Assembly (NCBI GenBank): GCA_964387935.1
Contig: CAYLZN010000004.1
Span: 1-53,294 of the forward strand
From: CAYLZN01 sp964387935
GTDB taxonomy: Bacteria; Acidobacteriota; Vicinamibacteria; Vicinamibacterales; JAFNAJ01
Direction: 5' to 3'
Length of the DNA stretch: 53,294 nucleotides
How positions within the stretch are numbered: the first letter of the stretch is position 1; every line of letters begins with the position of its first letter. Below the pieces are notes generated by a model. The model did no database searches, had not been told where the DNA came from, and was given only the letters and a program-made list of their open reading frames with translations. The translations under genes and the position numbers were made by a program. Shown piece after piece: positions 7,192 through 15,474 of this stretch.

Positions 7192-8682
7192 ATGGCTGCC
7201 GCTGCCGCGCGTGCCGCACGCGTCCTGCCCCACGTCCTCCTCGCGATCGCCGTCCTGGCGCTGCTCATCGGCCCGCTGGGCGCGGCCGTGTTCGTTCTCG
7301 GCCTCATCGACGGCGATTCGCCGTGCGTGCTGTGCTGGGCGCAGCGCACGGGCATGCTGCTCATTGCGCTGGTCGGCCTGTTCATCCTGCGGTATGGCCC
7401 CCGGCCGCGGTACCTCGGCCTGGGCCTGCTGATCAGCGCCGCGGGCATCTACATGGGCGTGCGCCACTCGGCGCTCCACCTCGCCCGCGACGTCGGCCAG
7501 GGCTTCAGCGTCGAACTCTACGGGGCGCACACCTACACGTGGTCGATGTTCGTGTTCTGGGTCTGCCTCGTGGTGATGGCGCTGCTCATCCTGCTGCTGC
7601 GCGACGGCGAGGCGTCCGCCGTGTCCCGCCGGCCGGGCGCGCTGGACCGGCTCGCCATGCCGCTGTTCCTGCTCGTCACCGCCGGCAACCTCGTCCAGGC
7701 GTTCGCGAGCACGGGCCCGCCCCCGTTCATGGGCCAGAGCGATCCGATCCGCTTCTCGTTCAACCCCAGGCACTGGGTGTGGTCCACGGAGGAGTGGAAT
7801 CCCGCACCCGTCACGCTGCGCGGCCGCTGGGACATCGAGAAGCCGCACGTCGAGGGACTGCCGGCCGACCCGGACGCCGGCCCGCTCGCCGGCCTGCCGA
7901 TCCTGGGCGTGGCTCGCCAGGTGCCGCTGGCGCTGCCCCTCCGCGGGGCCGCCACGGACCTCGCCTACGACGCTCCGAGCGATCGCTTCCTCGTGACGAC
8001 CGAGAACGGCGTGTGGCTGAGCCCCGGCACGCTCGACCAGGTCCAGCGGCGGGCGCTCGTCGACATGGCGTTCTCCGTGGACCTGGCGCGGTTCACCGGT
8101 GCCGCGTTCCTGGAGCCAGGCGTGGTCATGGCCGTCTCGGAGAACAAGAGCTTCGTCATCCTCAGGGAGAACCCGAAGGCAGACGCGCAGGCCAACTACC
8201 GGTTCTTCCTGGACGGTCGTGACCAGTTCGACGAGGTGGTGCGCGCGCGGTTCACGACCGTGCGCGCGCGGATGATGTACGTCATGTCGGTCGCCTTCGA
8301 TCCCGAGGCGAAGGCGATCTACACGGTCAGCGTGCCCAACCAGCGCGTCAGGCGACTCGTCGTCTCGCGGTTCGACCGCGCGGATCTCACGTTGTCCGAG
8401 GAGTTCCTGCCGGGACTGGCGCCGGGACTCGCCGTCAGGCTGAAGGGCACGGACCGGACGCTGGACGAGTTGTACGTCACAGGCGCGACGTGGCACGCGG
8501 GACGACTGTTCGCGATCAGCGCCGCGTACAGCACACTGCTGGTGATCGACCCCGCGAGTCACCACGTGGTGGCGGCGTACGGCATTCACGGCCTCGACCG
8601 CCCCACGGGTCTCGCCGTCAAAGGGAACGAGTTCTACATCAGCAGCGCAAATCCGACGGTCGCGGTCGTGCGAATGCCGTAG
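7192..8682 (+). CDS. DsbB-like membrane domain fused to a beta-propeller-like domain
   Basis: 496 residues. The first 145 or so form four hydrophobic helices with SPCVLCWAQR at 44-52, matching the DsbB quinone-linked motif (PCxLCxxQR; Cys45, Cys48). DsbB's second periplasmic cysteine pair is missing: only one more Cys is seen in this domain (about 125), at a helix edge. A further hydrophobic stretch at about 155-172 is followed by roughly 300 residues with repeated strand-turn units (DLAYDAPSDRFLVTTENGVW, VMSVAFDPEAKAIYTV, GLAVKGNEFYISS) typical of a beta-propeller, likely extracytoplasmic. Electron transfer with an unusual substrate-docking domain is plausible. The fusion is not one I recognise. 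Confidence 0.72.
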   Translation: MAAAAARAARVLPHVLLAIAVLALLIGPLGAAVFVLGLIDGDSPCVLCWAQRTGMLLIALVGLFILRYGPRPRYLGLGLLISAAGIYMGVRHSALHLARDVGQGFSVELYGAHTYTWSMFVFWVCLVVMALLILLLRDGEASAVSRRPGALDRLAMPLFLLVTAGNLVQAFASTGPPPFMGQSDPIRFSFNPRHWVWSTEEWNPAPVTLRGRWDIEKPHVEGLPADPDAGPLAGLPILGVARQVPLALPLRGAATDLAYDAPSDRFLVTTENGVWLSPGTLDQVQRRALVDMAFSVDLARFTGAAFLEPGVVMAVSENKSFVILRENPKADAQANYRFFLDGRDQFDEVVRARFTTVRARMMYVMSVAFDPEAKAIYTVSVPNQRVRRLVVSRFDRADLTLSEEFLPGLAPGLAVRLKGTDRTLDELYVTGATWHAGRLFAISAAYSTLLVIDPASHHVVAAYGIHGLDRPTGLAVKGNEFYISSANPTVAVVRMP

Positions 8683-8738
8683 GCCGGTAGAATGCGCCTG
8701 GCCGCGCCGCCGGCGCGCATGCGTCGAAGGAGGGTGGC

Positions 8739-10334
8739 ATGACCCCGCGCGAGCTCTGGGACCGGTACCGCGCTTCGCTGTTCGATGATCCGGATCTGGC
8801 CATCCGGCTCGACGTGAGCCGGATGGGCATCCCCGACGGGTTCTACGACGAGAAGGAAGCGGACCTGCAGCGCGCCTTCGCGGCCATGGAGGCGCTCGAA
8901 CGGGGCGCCATCGCCAACCCGGACGAGCAGCGCATGGTTGGCCACTACTGGCTGCGCGCGCCGGACAGGGCACCCACCGACGACATCGCCCGCGCGATCC
9001 GCCTCACGCGGCAGCGCGTGTCCGAGTTCGCGGCGCAGGTGCACGACGGCCTGGTCCGACCGGCCCGGGAGGAGCGGTTCCGGCACCTGCTGGTCGTCGG
9101 CATCGGGGGATCGGCCCTCGGGCCTCAGTTCGTCGCGCACGCCTTGGGCACCACAGGGGACAGGCTCATCCCCCACTTCCTCGACAACACGGATCCGGAC
9201 GGGTTCGACCGCGTGCTCTCGGCCCTCGGCCCGCATCTCGCGCAGACGCTGACGATCGTCATCTCCAAGTCGGGCGGAACGCCGGAGACGCGCAACGGCA
9301 TGATCGAGGTCGACGCGGCGTACCGCGCGCGACAGCTCCGGATCGGCCCGCACGCCGTCGCCATCACCCAGGAAGGCAGTGCGCTTGCCGGGTACGCGCT
9401 CGATCAGGGGTTCGTGGCACGCTTCCCGATGTGGGACTGGGTGGGCGGCCGCACCTCGGTCACGAGCGCCGTAGGTCTGCTGCCGGCCGCCCTGCAGGGC
9501 CTCGATATCGACAGCTTCCTCGCGGGAGCCGCAGCGATGGACGAGGCGACGCGCCGGCGCGTCACCCGCCGGAACCCGGCCGCCCTGCTCGCCCTCGCGT
9601 GGTACGCCGCCGGTCAGGGCCGCGGCGCCAAGGACATGGTCGTCCTGCCCTACAAGGACCGCCTCGAGCTCTTCAGCCGCTACCTCCAGCAGCTCGTCAT
9701 GGAGTCCCTCGGCAAGGAGCGCGACCTCGAGGGGCGGACCGTCCACCAGGGGCTGGCCGTGTACGGCAACAAGGGGTCGACGGATCAGCACGCTTACGTG
9801 CAGCAGTTGCGCGAGGGCATGCCGAATTTCTTCGCCACCTTCGTCCGGGTGCTCAAGGACCGGGACGGCGTCAGCCTCGAGGTCGAGCCCGGCGCCACGA
9901 GCGGTGATTTCCTGGACGGGTTCCTCCTCGGCACACGGCGGGCGCTGTTCGAGAACGGGCGTCCGTCGCTGACGCTCACGATCAACGAGGTCAGCCCGCG
10001 CACCCTCGGGATGCTCATCGCCCTGTTCGAACGGACCGTCGGGCTCTACGCCAGCCTCGTGCACATCAACGCGTACCACCAGCCCGGCGTCGAAGCGGGC
10101 AAGAAAGCGGCCGCCGCCGTGCTCGCGCTCCAGCGGCGCCTCGTGGCCGGCCTGCGCGAGGCCGGGCCGCCCGGGGCGACGGCGGAGCAACTGGCCGCCG
10201 CGATCGGGGCGTCAGACGACGTGGAGACCGTGTTCCTGGTGCTCGAGCGCCTGGCCGCAAACGCCGATCGGGGAGTGACGCGGCGTGCCGGCACGACGCC
10301 GTTCGACGCGGTGTTCGCGAGCGCGCGGTCCTGA
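8739..10334 (+). CDS. pgi: Glucose-6-phosphate isomerase
   Basis: 531 residues of the SIS-fold Pgi family, interconverting glucose-6-phosphate and fructose-6-phosphate in the cytoplasm. Clear motifs are LVVGIGGSALGPQ and VISKSGGTPETRNG (phosphate binding), WVGGRTSVTSAVGL, YGNKGSTDQHAY, and HINAYHQPGVEAGKKAA near the C-terminus. AGGAGG sits seven bases before ATG 8739. A TAGAAT hexamer just after the preceding stop (8688-8693) is a plausible -10. The gene is convergent with the Omp85-like gene, with a hairpin between. Confidence 0.96.
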   Translation: MTPRELWDRYRASLFDDPDLAIRLDVSRMGIPDGFYDEKEADLQRAFAAMEALERGAIANPDEQRMVGHYWLRAPDRAPTDDIARAIRLTRQRVSEFAAQVHDGLVRPAREERFRHLLVVGIGGSALGPQFVAHALGTTGDRLIPHFLDNTDPDGFDRVLSALGPHLAQTLTIVISKSGGTPETRNGMIEVDAAYRARQLRIGPHAVAITQEGSALAGYALDQGFVARFPMWDWVGGRTSVTSAVGLLPAALQGLDIDSFLAGAAAMDEATRRRVTRRNPAALLALAWYAAGQGRGAKDMVVLPYKDRLELFSRYLQQLVMESLGKERDLEGRTVHQGLAVYGNKGSTDQHAYVQQLREGMPNFFATFVRVLKDRDGVSLEVEPGATSGDFLDGFLLGTRRALFENGRPSLTLTINEVSPRTLGMLIALFERTVGLYASLVHINAYHQPGVEAGKKAAAAVLALQRRLVAGLREAGPPGATAEQLAAAIGASDDVETVFLVLERLAANADRGVTRRAGTTPFDAVFASARS

Positions 10335-10340
10335 AGCCCA

Positions 10341-10366
10341 GGGGTCGCCGTTCAGAAGGCGACCCC
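10341..10366. terminator. Bidirectional terminator hairpin between pgi and the Omp85-like gene
   Basis: A perfect 9-bp stem, GGGGTCGCC (10341-10349) and GGCGACCCC (10358-10366), with an 8-base loop, placed between two convergent stop codons. The Omp85-like gene's stop lies in the loop, so its last codons form one arm. There is no clear T-tract on either side. Confidence 0.6.
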
Positions 10367-11614
10367 CAGCGTGAAGTGCGCCCGCGTCCCGCTGCCGACG
10401 CCGTGCGCCACGTCGATGCGGCCCGAGAGCATCAGCGCGCTCATGAAGAACCCGCCGCCAAATCCGCGATCGACACGCGTCCCGTCGATCGCCTCCCCCG
10501 CGGCCCACGTGGTGCCGGCATCGGCGAACAGCGCGAACCCGGCGCGGCCCACGCTGACCGGGGACGAGATCGGCACACGCAGTTCGGCAGATCCCGCGGC
10601 GAGGCGGTCGCCGTCCCGGAAGCCCAGCTCGAATCCCCGCAGCGACGCACTGCCGCCCAGGAGCGACCGCTCGAACGGCGGCAGCGGCTCGGCGGCCCAG
10701 TCGTGCTGCGCCCGCAGTACCAGCACCGTCTGCCCCAGGAGCCCGACGTAGCCTCGAACATCGGCTCGTGTGCGAAAGGTATCTTCCGACGCCTCGAACC
10801 ACTGTCGCTGCCACCTGAACGACGCATAGATCGCCTGGCGCGGAAAGGCCGGGTCCAGCCTCGTATCGGCCACGACATCGAATCCCGCGGCGCCAGTCCG
10901 TTCGTCGATGTCGCCGAACCCGACATCGGCGAGCGCTGCGTGTCCGCCGACCCGCAACCACGGCGTGATGGCGCGCTCGAGCCGTGCCGTCGCGCCTCGC
11001 CGCAGGTCGCCGACGTCGTACGACGGGTTCTCGCGGCGCCACACGCCCCCGGTAACCTCGAGTCGCGTGAACGGGCCACGTGCGAACGTCTGTTCCAGTT
11101 CCACGCTGGCGCGACGCTCGCCACCCCACGTGAGCGGCACCGACACCCGGCTGCCCCGACCGACGAGATCGACGAAGCTGACGCGCGCTCCGTAGGTGAA
11201 GCCGTACCCGTCCTCGTAGTCGAGCACGGGCAGCCACATCGTGCTCGCCCCGAGCTTGCGCAGCGGTCCGGGCTCCGGCACATCCACGGACACGCCCACC
11301 GCTTCCTCGACGACGATGACGACGATGACCTGCGTGACATCGGTCAAGGAGGCGTAGCGCTTGCGCACGTCGACCGAGCGGAATCGACCGCTTCGTGCCA
11401 GCCGTTCCCGCACGTCGGCCAGCGTCGTCGCGCGGAACGGGTCCCCGGGCGCGATCGCCGCGAGCTGCACGACGTCGGCGTCCGGCGTCGTGTGGTTCCC
11501 GTGCACCCGCACCTCGACGATGGTCTCCGAGGCCTGGTCTCCGATGGCGAGGGCGGTCGCCGGCACGATCAGCAACCCGACGCCCACGACGATCGCGAGC
11601 CACCGCGCCTTCAC
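10352..11614 (-). CDS. Omp85/BamA-TamA-like outer membrane barrel with a single POTRA domain
   Basis: 420 residues starting at GTG 11614, which overlaps the upstream gene's stop (GTGA). A signal peptide (to about residue 24) is followed by one POTRA-like module (ETIVEVRVHGNHTTPDADV ... LARSGRFRSVDVRKRY, about 28-105). The rest, about 300 residues, alternates glycine and aromatic residues as in a 16-strand Omp85 barrel, with blocks such as LLGGSASLRGFELG (the conserved surface-loop motif) and a terminal phenylalanine (LGVAF). BamA has five POTRAs and TamA three, so this is a short relative. It may export or insert the product of the coupled upstream gene. Confidence 0.83.
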   Translation of the reverse strand: MKARWLAIVVGVGLLIVPATALAIGDQASETIVEVRVHGNHTTPDADVVQLAAIAPGDPFRATTLADVRERLARSGRFRSVDVRKRYASLTDVTQVIVVIVVEEAVGVSVDVPEPGPLRKLGASTMWLPVLDYEDGYGFTYGARVSFVDLVGRGSRVSVPLTWGGERRASVELEQTFARGPFTRLEVTGGVWRRENPSYDVGDLRRGATARLERAITPWLRVGGHAALADVGFGDIDERTGAAGFDVVADTRLDPAFPRQAIYASFRWQRQWFEASEDTFRTRADVRGYVGLLGQTVLVLRAQHDWAAEPLPPFERSLLGGSASLRGFELGFRDGDRLAAGSAELRVPISSPVSVGRAGFALFADAGTTWAAGEAIDGTRVDRGFGGGFFMSALMLSGRIDVAHGVGSGTRAHFTLGVAF

Positions 11615-12654
11615 CGCACCTGCACCTTGATGTCGGCGAGCCGGTAGTCCTCGTAGGCGACCCGGTAGTGCGCGTCGTAGGTCCCCTTCGCGAACGTGAG
11701 CGCCACGTGGGCCTCGATGCCGGCAGGCAGCCAGACGCCGGGAAACGCCTCGCGCATCTGCATCGTCGCCTTCGTGTCGTCAACGCGGACCAGCCATCGG
11801 CCAGGCAGGAAGTCGAAGCCGACGTTGTCGAACGTGTACTTGAGGATCTGGTGCGTGACGGGCTCGACCCACAGCGAGACGAGCGACACCTTGTTCATCT
11901 GTCGCGTGAGCCGTTCCTCGAGATCTCGCTCCCGACGCTGCGCGTCGGTGTCGGGTTTCGCCTTGGACTCGCCGGTCTGCTCCTTCGTCTCGTTCCGGTC
12001 TTCGTCGTCGCGGAACAGCGCCGCGGGGTAGTACTCGATGTGCAGGACCTCACGGCCGTCGAGGGACTCACGCCCCACCAGCGCGTAGCGGCCGGGCTCG
12101 AACCTGAAACGCAGGAAGTAGGCGGCCGACACGAACTGCGGCTCCTGCCGCAGGACGTCGCCCACGTCGGCGGGGGCGTCGGTCGGCTCGGGAACCGGGC
12201 CCTGCCACGTCACGCCCTCGTTCGAGACGGTCACGGATGCCTTCCTGGATTCCCGGCGCCGCTCCCGTTCGATCCACCGCTGCTCGGCGGCGCGGCGGTC
12301 GGCCTCGTTCACGGTCACCCCGTTGGCCCGCAGCGGGCTTCGGACGAAGACACCGTCACGGATGAACCACGCGTAGTCGCGGTCGAGTCCGAACAGCCGG
12401 ACGCGCCCCGGCGCGAGCACCTCGACTCGCTCGCGTTCGTCGAGCACATATTGCTGCAGCTTCCGCCAGTTGTCGTCGCGCCGGCTCAGCACGCGCTCCA
12501 TGAACGCGTCGAGATCAGACCTGGGCGCGGGTGGGGCCGCAGCGGTCTGGGCCGAGGGGGATGCTGGCAGGACCCAGGCCAGCGTGCAGACGGTGAGGGC
12601 GCACACCGACACACGACGGAGGATGGAAGACGAAGCCGGAAGATGGCAGAGCAT
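11611..12654 (-). CDS. Secreted protein of unknown function, possibly LolA-like, coupled to an Omp85 barrel
   Basis: The start is placed at ATG 12654, giving 347 residues that begin with a signal peptide (cut near SPSAQTAAAP). The upstream in-frame extension would run into the heptamer array and is unlikely. The body has DYAWFIRDGVFVR, YFLRFRFEPGRYALVG, VLHIEYYPAALF and VSLVSLWVEPVTHQILKYTF, an alternating strand pattern reminiscent of LolA-fold outer-membrane lipid or lipoprotein carriers. A charged linker around residues 235-265 is rich in Glu, Lys and Arg. The 4-base overlap with the Omp85-like gene argues for a joint envelope function. The family assignment is inference. Confidence 0.7.
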   Translation of the reverse strand: MLCHLPASSSILRRVSVCALTVCTLAWVLPASPSAQTAAAPPAPRSDLDAFMERVLSRRDDNWRKLQQYVLDERERVEVLAPGRVRLFGLDRDYAWFIRDGVFVRSPLRANGVTVNEADRRAAEQRWIERERRRESRKASVTVSNEGVTWQGPVPEPTDAPADVGDVLRQEPQFVSAAYFLRFRFEPGRYALVGRESLDGREVLHIEYYPAALFRDDEDRNETKEQTGESKAKPDTDAQRRERDLEERLTRQMNKVSLVSLWVEPVTHQILKYTFDNVGFDFLPGRWLVRVDDTKATMQMREAFPGVWLPAGIEAHVALTFAKGTYDAHYRVAYEDYRLADIKVQVR

Positions 12655-12728
12655 GCGGGTGGTCAGGGCAGGCGCACCTGACCAGACGAATCCGGTCCCA
12701 CCGGGGTTCCACGGCGGGGCGGTCGCCA

Positions 12729-12864
12729 GCCTTGGGCCTTGGGCCATGGGCCATGGGCCTTGGGCCTTGGGCCTTGCGCCTTGGGCCTTGCGCCTTGCGC
12801 CTTGGGCCTTGGGCCTTGCGCCTTGGGCCTTGGGCCTTGGGCCTTGCGCCTTGGGCCTTGCGCC
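12729..12864. repeat. Heptamer tandem array, 19 units of GCCTTGG/GCCTTGC/GCCATGG
   Basis: Nineteen consecutive 7-base units from 12729 to 12861 plus a partial GCC. Units vary only at two places (T/A at position 4, G/C at position 7), and variants are interleaved. It lies between two minus-strand genes. The period of seven keeps all frames open, so spurious reading frames cross it. Same-period arrays of another sequence occur at 15421 and 34654. Confidence 0.95.
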
Positions 12865-12870
12865 CGCATT

Positions 12871-13953
12871 TCAGCGCTGGATGCGGGCGGACCCCCCGGC
12901 GGCAAATGCCCTGACCTGCTCGACGGTGGCCATGGTCGTATCACCCGGGAAGGTCGTCAGGAGGGCCCCGTGAGCCCAGCCGAGCTTGACGGCATCTTCG
13001 ATCGGCACGCCGGTCAGGAGGCCGTAGAACAGGCCGGACGCGAAGCCGTCGCCGCCCCCCACCCGGTCCCAGACGTCGAGTTCGCAGGTGGGTGCCACGT
13101 GGGATTGTCCCCCTGCCCACGTGACGGCTCCCCACGTGTGGCGGTTGGTCGAGTGCACCTCGCGCAGCGTGGTGGCCACGATCTTGATCTGGGGGAACTT
13201 CTCGAGGACGCGGTCGATCATGGCGAAGAACACGCTCGGGTCCAGCTTGGAGGTTGCGCCGACCGCGGGCCCCGGGATGCCCAATCCCTGCTGCAGGTCC
13301 TCTTCGTTCCCGACGAGCACGTCGACGTACTTCACGATGCCCGCGAGGATCTCGACGTGGCGGTCGCGATTGCCCGACGCGCCCCAGAGTTTCGCCCGGT
13401 AGTTCAGGTCGAAGGAGACCACCGCTCCCGCCGCCCTGGCGGCCTGCATGGCCTCGGCGACGAGCGCCGCCGTCGTGTCGGACAGGGACGCGAAGATGCC
13501 GCCGCTGTGAAACCAGCGTACGCCGCGCGCGAAGAGGGCCGACCAGTCGAAGTCGCCGGGCTTCAGGAGCGCCGCGGCCTCCTGGCTCCGGTTGTAGAAG
13601 ACCACAGGCGCCCGCACGCCGAACCCGCGGTCGCTGTACACCGTGGCCATGTTCGGGCCCCGCACGCCGTCGTGCGTGAAGCGCTTGTAGAAGGCCTGGA
13701 CCCCCATGCCCCGCACGCGCTCCGCGATGAGATCGCCGATCGGATAGTCCACCATCGCGCTCGCCAGGCCCGTACGCAGCCGGAAGCAATCCGCGAGGTT
13801 GGCCGCGACGTTGAACTCGCCGCCGCTGACGTGAATGGCGCACGACGCCGCCTTGCGGAAGGGAACGTTGCCCGGATCGAGCCGGTGCACGAGCGCGCCG
13901 AGCGACAGCAGATCGAGGGCGCCTTCCTTCGGGACAGCGAGAGATGCGGTCAT
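12871..13953 (-). CDS. PfkB-family sugar kinase (2-keto-3-deoxygluconate kinase or related)
   Basis: 360 residues from ATG 13953, with AGGAG seven bases upstream. Ribokinase-fold features are GGEFNVAANLAD near residue 45 (PfkB signature 1 region), SFDLNYRAKLWG, VLVGNEEDLQ, and WDRVGGGDGFASGLFYG near the C-terminus, where Asp of GGGDG (about 302) is the catalytic base. Relatives in uronate loci phosphorylate 2-keto-3-deoxygluconate to KDPG. It is last in the uxaE operon, so KdgK is the first guess. Because gnd is its immediate neighbour, an aldonate such as gluconate is an alternative substrate. Confidence 0.82.
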   Translation of the reverse strand: MTASLAVPKEGALDLLSLGALVHRLDPGNVPFRKAASCAIHVSGGEFNVAANLADCFRLRTGLASAMVDYPIGDLIAERVRGMGVQAFYKRFTHDGVRGPNMATVYSDRGFGVRAPVVFYNRSQEAAALLKPGDFDWSALFARGVRWFHSGGIFASLSDTTAALVAEAMQAARAAGAVVSFDLNYRAKLWGASGNRDRHVEILAGIVKYVDVLVGNEEDLQQGLGIPGPAVGATSKLDPSVFFAMIDRVLEKFPQIKIVATTLREVHSTNRHTWGAVTWAGGQSHVAPTCELDVWDRVGGGDGFASGLFYGLLTGVPIEDAVKLGWAHGALLTTFPGDTTMATVEQVRAFAAGGSARIQR

Positions 13954-14008
13954 CGGGGTCTCCTGCGGCGGGCCGATCCGCTGGAACCGGCCTGCTGAAC
14001 GATCGCGC

Positions 14009-15415
14009 CTACATCCAGTCGGTGTGGAACACGCCCTCGCGATCCACGCGTCGGTAGGTGTGGGCGCCGAAGTAGTCGCGCTGCGCCTGCGTGAGGTTCG
14101 CGGGCAGCCGCTCGCTCCGATACGCGTCGAAGTAGGCCAGCGCGCTGCCGAGCGCCAGGACGGGGATGCCCAGCTCCACGGCGGTCTGCACGACGAACCG
14201 CCAGGCAGCCTGCCGGCTCTCGATGGCCTCCCGGAAGACATCGTCGAGGAGGAGGTTGGCGAGCGCCGGGTCCCGCCGGAACGCGGCCATGATGTCGCCG
14301 AGCAGGGCCGCGCGGATGATGCAGCCGGCACGCCAGATCTTGGCGATGTCCCCCGGCACGAGGTCGTAGCGGTATTCGTCGGAGGCCAGGCGCAGCAGGG
14401 CCAGCCCCTGCGCGTACGAGGTGATCTTGCTGGCGTAGAGCGCGTCGCGGGCGGCCCCGATCAGCCGCGCACGCGGGCCCTGATACGTGCCCGACGGTCC
14501 CCGGAGCCGCCGGCTCGCGTTGACCCGCTGCGGCTTGAGCGCCGACAGGATCCGGCTCTCCACTGCCGCGTTGATCGTCGGGATGGGGGCCCCGACGTCG
14601 AGCGCGTTCTGACTCGTCCACTTGCCGGTGCCCTTCTGCTGCGCCTCGTCCAGGATGACATCCACGAGGGGCGCGCCGGTCTCCGGGTCCACCTTCGTGA
14701 AGATGTCGGCCGTGATCTCGATCAGGTACGACTTCAGCTCGCCGCCGTTCCACTCCGCGAACACCCCGTGCAGCTCCGAGGCCGTCAGCCCGAGCCCGCG
14801 GTGCAGCAGGTCGTAGGTCTCGGCGATGAGCTGCATGTCCCCGTACTCGATGCCGTTGTGCACCATCTTCACGTAGTGCCCGGCGCCGCGCGGCCCCATG
14901 TACTCGACGCAGGGCTCGCCGTCCTCGGCGCGCGCCGCGATGGCCCGGAAGACCGGCGCCACGGCCTCCCACGCCTCGCGCTGTCCGCCCGGCATGATGC
15001 TGGGCCCGCGCAACGCGCCCTCCTCGCCGCCCGAGACCCCCGTGCCGATGTAGTGGAACCCGGCAGCGGCCAGGGCCTCGTTGCGCCGGTCGGTGTCCTT
15101 GAACAGCGAGTTGCCGCCGTCGATCAGGATGTCGCCGCGCTCCAGGTGCGGCTGCAGGTGCGCGATCGCGCTGTCCACGGGCTGGCCGGCCGGCACCATC
15201 ATGAGGACGCGGCGCGGCCGTTCGAGCAACTCCATGAGATGAGCGGGCGAGGTGGCCCCGCTCACCGCCTTGCCGGCGGCAGGCCCGCGCAGGAAGGCAT
15301 CCACCTTGGCGGCGTCCAGATCGTAGCCCGCGACCGGAAACCCGTGACGCTCCATGTTGAGCGCGAGATTGCTGCCCATCACGCCCAGCCCGACGACGCC
15401 GATCTTGTGCGACAT
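14009..15415 (-). CDS. gnd: 6-phosphogluconate dehydrogenase, decarboxylating
   Basis: 468 residues, the normal length for the long bacterial/eukaryotic type. It has the NADP Rossmann motif VGLGVMGSNLALNM at the N-terminus, SGGEEGALRGPSIMPGG for substrate, KMVHNGIEYGDMQLI with catalytic Lys and Asn, and the C-terminal tail FHTDWM. It oxidises 6-phosphogluconate to ribulose-5-phosphate and CO2 in the cytoplasm. It sits inside an otherwise uronate-specific gene run, between the LarA-like gene and the sugar kinase. A heptamer array occupies the gap before its start codon. Confidence 0.96.
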   Translation of the reverse strand: MSHKIGVVGLGVMGSNLALNMERHGFPVAGYDLDAAKVDAFLRGPAAGKAVSGATSPAHLMELLERPRRVLMMVPAGQPVDSAIAHLQPHLERGDILIDGGNSLFKDTDRRNEALAAAGFHYIGTGVSGGEEGALRGPSIMPGGQREAWEAVAPVFRAIAARAEDGEPCVEYMGPRGAGHYVKMVHNGIEYGDMQLIAETYDLLHRGLGLTASELHGVFAEWNGGELKSYLIEITADIFTKVDPETGAPLVDVILDEAQQKGTGKWTSQNALDVGAPIPTINAAVESRILSALKPQRVNASRRLRGPSGTYQGPRARLIGAARDALYASKITSYAQGLALLRLASDEYRYDLVPGDIAKIWRAGCIIRAALLGDIMAAFRRDPALANLLLDDVFREAIESRQAAWRFVVQTAVELGIPVLALGSALAYFDAYRSERLPANLTQAQRDYFGAHTYRRVDREGVFHTDWM

Positions 15416-15420
15416 TGATC

Positions 15421-15462
<42 letters not shown>

Positions 15463-15474
15463 AGTCAGGGAGGG

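Noticed and set aside
12729..12864. Heptamer array as a possible CRISPR array
   Set aside because: Units are 7 bases with no spacers and no cas genes nearby.
12739..13998. Open frame through the heptamer array (repeating Gly-Leu-Gly-Pro-Trp-Ala)
   Set aside because: A 7-base repeat without stops is open in all frames; the frame continues antisense to the PfkB kinase.
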